Source of the DNA: Pseudomonadota bacterium
GTDB taxonomy: Bacteria; Pseudomonadota; Alphaproteobacteria; Rhizobiales; Rhizobiaceae
Direction of reading: 5' to 3'
DNA length: 9,501 bases
Assembly: GCA_003242525.1 (NCBI GenBank)
Contig: QGUU01000064.1
Location: 1-9,501 of the forward strand
Shown: positions 5,551-9,501 of the stretch, piece by piece
How positions within the stretch are numbered: the stretch's first letter is position 1
Layout of the letters: each line of letters begins with the position of its first letter
The notes under the pieces: generated by a model
Database searches by the model: none
What the model was told of the DNA's origin: nothing
Seen by the model: only the letters and a program-made list of their open reading frames with translations
Program-made: the position numbers and the translations under genes

Positions 5551-6396
5551 ATGAGCGCACCCGCCGACACATTGCTGGATCGTCTCGGGCGCTGGCTGGC
5601 GCGACGCCTGCAGGACGAATCTTCCGGTTATGAACCCTATACGCCGTCCGATCCCGCGACGCTGCGGCGGGTGCTGCAGCCGGGAGACATATTGCTGGTG
5701 GAAGGCAACCAGAAGATCTCGGCCGCCATAAAATATCTGACCCAATCCACATGGTCTCACGCGGCGCTCTATGTCGGGGATGCATTGCCGGAGCCGGAAG
5801 ACGGATCCGAACGGCCGCGCCTGATTGAGGTGACGTTGGGCCAGGGATGCGTGGCGGTGCCGCTGTCGCGCTACCGCACCTACAACACCCGCATCTGCCG
5901 CGCGAGCGGCCTGACGCCCGAAGACCGCAATGCGGTTGTGTCGTTCATGGTCAGCAAGATCGGCCTCAGATATGACCTGAAGAACATTTTCGACCTGCTG
6001 CGCTATTTCCTGCCCACGCCACCCGTACCGGTGCGCTGGCGCCGCCGGATGATTGCCTTCGGCTCCGGGGACCCTACCCGGGCCATCTGCTCAACGCTGA
6101 TCGCACAGGCCTACGAGCAGATTCGCTATCCGATCCTGCCCGAGATCACCTTGGCGCCGGGCAGGGCCTCGGCTCAGTCGAGCTACTCGCGCCAGGAAAT
6201 CATGCACATACGCCACCATTCGCTGTTCACTCCGCGCGACTTCGACCTCTCGCCCTATTTCCGCATCGTGAAGCCGACGCTGGAGTACGGATTCGACTAC
6301 AGGAAATTGCGCTGGCTTGAGAAATCCTCGCCAGCCGTGGAGGAAGTGCGCGAAACGCCAGATCCGGCCCTGCCGGAGCACCGAGCCGGTATCTGA
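5551..6396 (+). CDS. YiiX/YebB-like permuted NlpC/P60 (papain-fold) cysteine hydrolase
   Basis: A 281-residue protein of the circularly permuted NlpC/P60 superfamily, in which the catalytic His comes before the Cys. PGDILLVEG (44-52) opens the domain. TWSHAALYVGD (67-77) gives the probable catalytic His70, LIEVT (91-95) the probable polar partner Glu93, and RAICSTLIAQAYEQI (177-191) the nucleophile Cys180. Members act as amidases or peptidases on cell-wall peptides or lipids, but no substrate is established for this group. No signal peptide is seen; N-terminal helices (6-20) are amphipathic and the C-terminal 50 residues look loosely structured. The ATG at 5551 is preferred over an in-frame TTG at 5545 because GGGAG lies 7 nt upstream. 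It probably shares a transcript with the CYTH gene. Its stop lies 7 nt from the stop of the convergent corC. Confidence 0.85.
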   Translation: MSAPADTLLDRLGRWLARRLQDESSGYEPYTPSDPATLRRVLQPGDILLVEGNQKISAAIKYLTQSTWSHAALYVGDALPEPEDGSERPRLIEVTLGQGCVAVPLSRYRTYNTRICRASGLTPEDRNAVVSFMVSKIGLRYDLKNIFDLLRYFLPTPPVPVRWRRRMIAFGSGDPTRAICSTLIAQAYEQIRYPILPEITLAPGRASAQSSYSRQEIMHIRHHSLFTPRDFDLSPYFRIVKPTLEYGFDYRKLRWLEKSSPAVEEVRETPDPALPEHRAGI

Positions 6397-6403
6397 GCGG
6401 TCG

Positions 6404-7456
6404 TCAGGCCTGTTCGGCACGTGCGGCGCGGCGGCGGCGCTCGCCCTTGCCCGTTGCGACAATCCGCACCCGCTTGACACGGCGCGGATCGGCATCGAGC
6501 ACGTGGAACTCAAAGCCGGGGATTCCCGCACCCCCTCCGCCGCGCGCCGGCCCCCGGCCCAGCGTGTTGAAGATCATCCCGCCGATCGTGTCGACGGATT
6601 CCCCGTGCTCCCCGGCGGCGAAGCCATTGCCGATCATCTTCGCCACTTCATCGATTTCAGCACGACCATCGACGACATAGATGCCGTCCCCGGCCTTGGT
6701 GATCATTGGCTCGTCGTCGTCGTGCTCGTCCTCGATGTCGCCGACGACCATCTCAACGATGTCCTCCAGCGAAGCGAGGCCGTCTGTGCCGCCATACTCG
6801 TCGATGACAAGCGCCATCTGCGTGCGGGCGGCCTGCATGCGGCCCATCAGGTCGGATGCCAGCATCGAGGGCGGAACGAACAGCACCGGGCGGATCAGGT
6901 TCAGTTCACCGATGCTGCGGTTGAGATCGACCTGCGCGAGGTCCAGCGCCGCCCCCGCCGGGGCTTTGCGCCCCCTGCCTTTCTTGGCCCGGGCCGAGCG
7001 GGTGATATGCGCCAGCACGTCCCGTATGTGGATCATGCCGCGCGGATCATCCAACGTGTCGGCATAAACGGGCATGCGGGAATGGCCAGACTTCTCGAAC
7101 AGGCCCATCAGTTCCCCGAGCGTCGTGCCGATTTCCACGGCCTCAATGTCGACGCGCGGCACCATCACGTCTTCCACGCGCACTTCACGCAGTCGCAGGA
7201 TATTGTTGAGCATTGCCCGCTCGCCGGGCGAGAAGGATTCGCCGCCCATTGCCGGTTCGGCCAGCGCGTCGGCAATCTCCTCGCGCAACGAAGTACCGTT
7301 ACGGTGTCGGAAAAGGCCGAGAATGCGCTCCATCAGGGACGGCCCGGCCGGCACGCCTGCGATCGTACTCGGACTGGATGGGTCTTCCGGCTTTTCGGAA
7401 GTTTTTGATGTACTGCCGGTTTCGCTATGAGCGGCAGTCTCGGGTTGTGCGTTCAT
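6404..7456 (-). CDS. corC: CorC/HlyC-family CBS domain protein (hemolysin family, Mg/Co efflux type)
   Basis: A 350-residue cytoplasmic protein without the membrane DUF21/CNNM part, as in CorC (YbeX). A disordered Ser/Thr/Pro-rich leader (1-40) precedes MERILGLF. The motif EDVMVPRVDI (95-104) opens the first CBS repeat (to about 152). A basic linker, RSARAKKGRGRK, is inserted at 153-164. The second CBS repeat (about 180-240) ends in MALVIDEYGGTDGLASLEDIVE (214-235). The CorC_HlyC domain (about 255-335) has GDGIYVVDGRAEIDEV. In enterobacteria CorC is linked to CorA-dependent Mg and Co efflux, while some alphaproteobacterial homologues were called hemolysins; a transport-related regulatory role is the safer reading. 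The gene starts 28 nt after ybeY and is part of the miaB-phoH-ybeY-corC cluster. No good ribosome-binding site precedes the ATG, so the start is somewhat uncertain. Confidence 0.92.
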   Translation of the reverse strand: MNAQPETAAHSETGSTSKTSEKPEDPSSPSTIAGVPAGPSLMERILGLFRHRNGTSLREEIADALAEPAMGGESFSPGERAMLNNILRLREVRVEDVMVPRVDIEAVEIGTTLGELMGLFEKSGHSRMPVYADTLDDPRGMIHIRDVLAHITRSARAKKGRGRKAPAGAALDLAQVDLNRSIGELNLIRPVLFVPPSMLASDLMGRMQAARTQMALVIDEYGGTDGLASLEDIVEMVVGDIEDEHDDDEPMITKAGDGIYVVDGRAEIDEVAKMIGNGFAAGEHGESVDTIGGMIFNTLGRGPARGGGGAGIPGFEFHVLDADPRRVKRVRIVATGKGERRRRAARAEQA

Positions 7457-7484
7457 CGTCGTTTGGCTGTATGGTCCCCATTAG

Positions 7485-7982
7485 TTACGCATAGGGGTCG
7501 GGAATGGCAAGCCTCGCCAGAATTCGGCGCTCGGCGGCCTCCATCTCCTCTGCCTCTGCGTCTGTCTCGTGATCATGCCCGAGGAGATGCAGCAGGCCGT
7601 GCACGATCAGGTGACTGATATGGTTATCCAGAGGCTTGCCTTCCAGAGCAGCCTCGGCCGCGACCGTCTCGGCCGCAAGCACGATGTCGCCGAGAAGGGG
7701 CGGCAAGGGCCCCGTCCTGCTCTCCGGAAAAGCGGGGAATGACAACACGTTGGTGGGTTTATCCTTGCCTCTCCATGCCGCGTTCAGCTCTCGGACGCGG
7801 GCGTCGTCGGTGAAGATCACGCCAAGTTCAGACCGGCCCGGCCGCATCGCGGCAGGCTCGGTGAATGTGGCGGCAATTGCCTTGCGGACCAGGTCCGAAA
7901 GGTGGGCTTCGGCCGGCCAGTCGCCCGCTTCAACAGTAAGGTCGAAATCCGGGAGTGTCGCCACTTCCTCAGAGCCTGTCAT
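7485..7982 (-). CDS. ybeY: rRNA maturation endoribonuclease YbeY
   Basis: A 165-residue zinc-dependent single-strand endoribonuclease needed for 16S rRNA 3'-end maturation and 70S quality control. The metal site [15 protein letters not shown] supplies His128, His132 and His138. The conserved [16 protein letters not shown] (68-83) includes Arg71, the counterpart of the important arginine of E. coli YbeY. The length is slightly above the 155 residues of E. coli YbeY because of the N-terminus. The ATG at 7982 is the only start in frame before the upstream stop at 8046-8048; its ribosome-binding site is weak (CAGG). It lies 90 nt after phoH, a longer gap than elsewhere in this cluster, in which I see no further gene or clear promoter. 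Confidence 0.96.
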   Translation of the reverse strand: MTGSEEVATLPDFDLTVEAGDWPAEAHLSDLVRKAIAATFTEPAAMRPGRSELGVIFTDDARVRELNAAWRGKDKPTNVLSFPAFPESRTGPLPPLLGDIVLAAETVAAEAALEGKPLDNHISHLIVHGLLHLLGHDHETDAEAEEMEAAERRILARLAIPDPYA

Positions 7983-8072
7983 TGACGGGACCTGTGAGAG
8001 TTGCCACGCAGGAGGGTTCGAAAGGCGATGCGACTTGCGAGCGGATCATGCGATCTTCGGCGATTGAAGCCG

Positions 8073-9122
8073 TTACTCCTCTGCGCCCAGGCCGCGCGCA
8101 ACCTTGCCGTCCCGGTCGTAGGCCTTGACGATCTCGGCGACCAACGGGTGGCGCACGACGTCGCTGTCGTTGAAACGCACGGTCACTATACCCGGGACGC
8201 CGTCGAGTATGCGCAATGCCTCAACCAGGCCGGAGCGCGTGTTTGGTGGCAGGTCGATCTGGGTCGGATCGCCTGTGACGATCATGCGTGAGTTTTCGCC
8301 CAGCCGCGTGAGAAACATCTTCATCTGCACCGGCGTGGTGTTCTGCGCCTCGTCGAGGATAACCGCGGCGCGCGAGAGTGTCCTGCCGCGCATGAAGGCG
8401 AGTGGTGCAATCTCGATGACGCCTGCCGAAATGGCCCTCTCCACCTTGTCGCCGGGCATCATGTCGTAGAGCGCGTCGTAGAGCGGGCGCAGATAGGGAT
8501 CGACCTTTTCCTTCATGTCGCCCGGCAGGAAGCCAAGGCGCTCGCCGGCCTCCACGGCCGGTCGTGAAAGGATGATGCGCTCCACCATGCCGCGCTCGAG
8601 CAACATGGCCGCATGGGCGACGGCAAGATATGTCTTGCCGGTGCCGGCCGGGCCGATGCCGAAGACGAGTTCCGACCGGTCCAGGGCGCGCATATAGGCA
8701 TCCTGGTTGAGCGAGCGGGCATAGATCGTCTTCTTGCGCGTCGAGATCTGCGCGGCCGAAACCTTGCCCTTGCGTTCAAGCGTTGGCAGCGTGAGCTGGT
8801 CGTCCGCGGCAATTGCCATCCGGATGGCTCCGTCCACGTCGGACTGGCCAATGTCGGAGCCCTTCTGCAGGATGCCATAGAGGCTGTCGAGCGCGCGCCG
8901 CGCCTGCTCGGCAGCCGTGGACGACCCCTTTATGGTGAGCTGGTTCCCGCGCGAGCGTATGTCGACGCCAAGCTGCTGCTCGAGCCGGGCGAGATTCTCG
9001 TCGAACTGGCCATACAGGGCACTGGCAAGCCGGTTGTTGTCGAAGGTCAGAACGATGTGCGCCATGTCCGACGCGCCCGATGGTGCAAGAGGCGCCGCGT
9101 TCTTCAGTTCGGCAGGGCTCAA
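8073..9122 (-). CDS. phoH: PhoH family ATPase (PhoH-like protein)
   Basis: A 349-residue cytoplasmic P-loop ATPase of the type encoded between miaB and ybeY in most proteobacteria, probably acting in RNA metabolism with YbeY. A KH-like N-terminal region (about 20-85) precedes the PhoH domain. Walker A is GPAGTGKT (157-164), SRPAVEAGE is at 186-194, Walker B is VILDEAQN (254-261), and TGDPTQID (283-290) is a PhoH signature followed by SGLVEALRIL. The start is a TTG at 9122 with AGGAGA 5 nt upstream. The next in-frame ATG (residue 20, 9065) lacks any ribosome-binding sequence, so the rare TTG is preferred; the domain is complete with either. It lies 24 nt after the miaB stop and is presumably cotranscribed. 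Confidence 0.95.
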   Translation of the reverse strand: MSPAELKNAAPLAPSGASDMAHIVLTFDNNRLASALYGQFDENLARLEQQLGVDIRSRGNQLTIKGSSTAAEQARRALDSLYGILQKGSDIGQSDVDGAIRMAIAADDQLTLPTLERKGKVSAAQISTRKKTIYARSLNQDAYMRALDRSELVFGIGPAGTGKTYLAVAHAAMLLERGMVERIILSRPAVEAGERLGFLPGDMKEKVDPYLRPLYDALYDMMPGDKVERAISAGVIEIAPLAFMRGRTLSRAAVILDEAQNTTPVQMKMFLTRLGENSRMIVTGDPTQIDLPPNTRSGLVEALRILDGVPGIVTVRFNDSDVVRHPLVAEIVKAYDRDGKVARGLGAEE

Positions 9123-9127
9123 GCGTC

Positions 9128-9133
9128 TCTCCT
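9128..9133 (-). promoter_or_regulatory. Shine-Dalgarno AGGAGA supporting the TTG start of phoH
   Basis: The minus strand reads AGGAGA, GACGC, then TTG at 9122. The 5-nt spacing is ideal, and no comparable sequence precedes the downstream ATG at 9065, so this site decides the start. Confidence 0.7.
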
Positions 9134-9138
9134 GTCTG

Positions 9139-9156
9139 GCCTGCCCTCAGGCAGGC
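9139..9156 (-). other. Hairpin holding the miaB stop codon in its loop
   Basis: On the minus strand GCCTGCC and GGCAGGC form a 7-bp stem with the loop TGAG, and the TGA of miaB is in the loop. It lies just before the phoH ribosome-binding site. Without a T-run it is not a terminator; it may tune readthrough, mRNA decay or phoH expression. Confidence 0.35.
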
Positions 9157-9501
9157 TCGGCATGCAGGCTGTTGAAGCCTGCTTCCGTGATTCGCACATT
9201 GATAATGTCACCGATTCCGCCGGCCTTTTCATCAACTATCACCGGCTGCAGCCACGGCGAGCGGCCGACCCGCTGACCCGCCTGACGGCCCGGTTTTTCG
9301 ATCAGCGTCGGCATTGTCCTGCCAACCATGGCAACGGTAAAAGCCTGCTGCTGTTCCACCAGCAGGGCCTGCAGCCGCTGAAGCCGCTCGTCCTTTACGT
9401 TCTCGGGCACCTGGTCGCCCATTTCGGCGCCTGGCGTTCCCGGGCGTGGGGAATATTTGAACGAGAAGGCCGAAGCATATCCCACTTCCCGCACCAGGCG
9501 G
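9147..9501 (-). CDS. miaB: tRNA-2-methylthio-N6-dimethylallyladenosine synthase MiaB, C-terminal part (cut by window edge)
   Basis: The last 118 or so residues of MiaB, the radical-SAM methylthiotransferase that modifies A37 of tRNAs reading UNN codons. The visible part begins in the end of the radical-SAM domain with [24 protein letters not shown], a strong MiaB signature. It continues through the helix with [15 protein letters not shown] and ends with the TRAM domain, which binds tRNA, from about [11 protein letters not shown] to [13 protein letters not shown]. The two iron-sulfur cluster motifs lie outside the window. It is the first visible gene of the miaB-phoH-ybeY-corC cluster, with 24 nt to phoH. 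No start or promoter can be given. Confidence 0.95.
   Translation of the reverse strand, partial: RLVREVGYASAFSFKYSPRPGTPGAEMGDQVPENVKDERLQRLQALLVEQQQAFTVAMVGRTMPTLIEKPGRQAGQRVGRSPWLQPVIVDEKAGGIGDIINVRITEAGFNSLHAEPA

Noticed and set aside
6317..7408. 363-codon plus-strand frame opposite corC
   Set aside because: Low-complexity, Arg/His/Ala-rich and without recognisable motifs; corC on the other strand is unambiguous.
7983..8072. Possible small gene or internal promoter between phoH and ybeY
   Set aside because: No frame with a start and ribosome-binding site exists, and short inverted matches around GATC and CGGC are too weak to call.

Overview
The window is GC-rich, densely coded DNA from an alphaproteobacterium, most likely a member of the Hyphomicrobiales (Rhizobiales) near the Phyllobacteriaceae. 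This rests on the miaB-phoH-ybeY-corC order, a DUF1236 protein, and the character of the encoded proteins. No sequence search was possible. There are nine genes or gene parts. No tRNA, rRNA, CRISPR array or complete mobile element was seen.

Left part (1-1083): a threonine/serine dehydratase of the short, ACT-less type is present only as its C-terminal half. Its reading frame becomes recognisable abruptly at about position 65, right after an in-frame stop. It faces a small secreted DUF1236 protein (646-951, minus strand), with a 9-bp hairpin between their 3' ends. Upstream of the DUF1236 gene are a possible general-stress (EcfG-type) promoter and several overlapping inverted repeats.

Middle part (1084-4906, minus strand): a tightly coupled three-gene operon resembling E. 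coli cecR-ybhG-ybhF-ybhS. In order of transcription it encodes a TetR-family regulator with a CecR-like C-terminus, a HlyD/YbhG-like periplasmic adaptor (probably a lipoprotein), and one polypeptide that joins an ABC ATPase to an ABC-2 permease. The regulator and adaptor genes overlap in ATGA. The adaptor and transporter genes are 3 nt apart. A perfect 8-6-8 inverted repeat lies between and over the -35 and -10 elements in front of the regulator and is the obvious autoregulatory operator. The likely role is drug or toxic-compound efflux.

Divergent from it (4993-6396, plus strand) are a CYTH-domain triphosphatase-type protein and a permuted NlpC/P60-like (YiiX/YebB-type) cysteine hydrolase, 49 nt apart and probably cotranscribed.

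Right part (6404-9501, minus strand): the conserved miaB-phoH-ybeY-corC cluster for tRNA modification, RNA metabolism, 16S rRNA maturation and Mg/Co-efflux-type CBS protein. miaB is cut by the window edge. lnt, which usually follows corC in relatives, is absent here. The convergent cysteine hydrolase gene ends 7 nt from the corC stop. The most notable points are the ATPase-permease fusion with its own regulator and operator, the probably leaderless divergent genes, the Lys-to-Arg change in the CYTH signature, and the truncated dehydratase.
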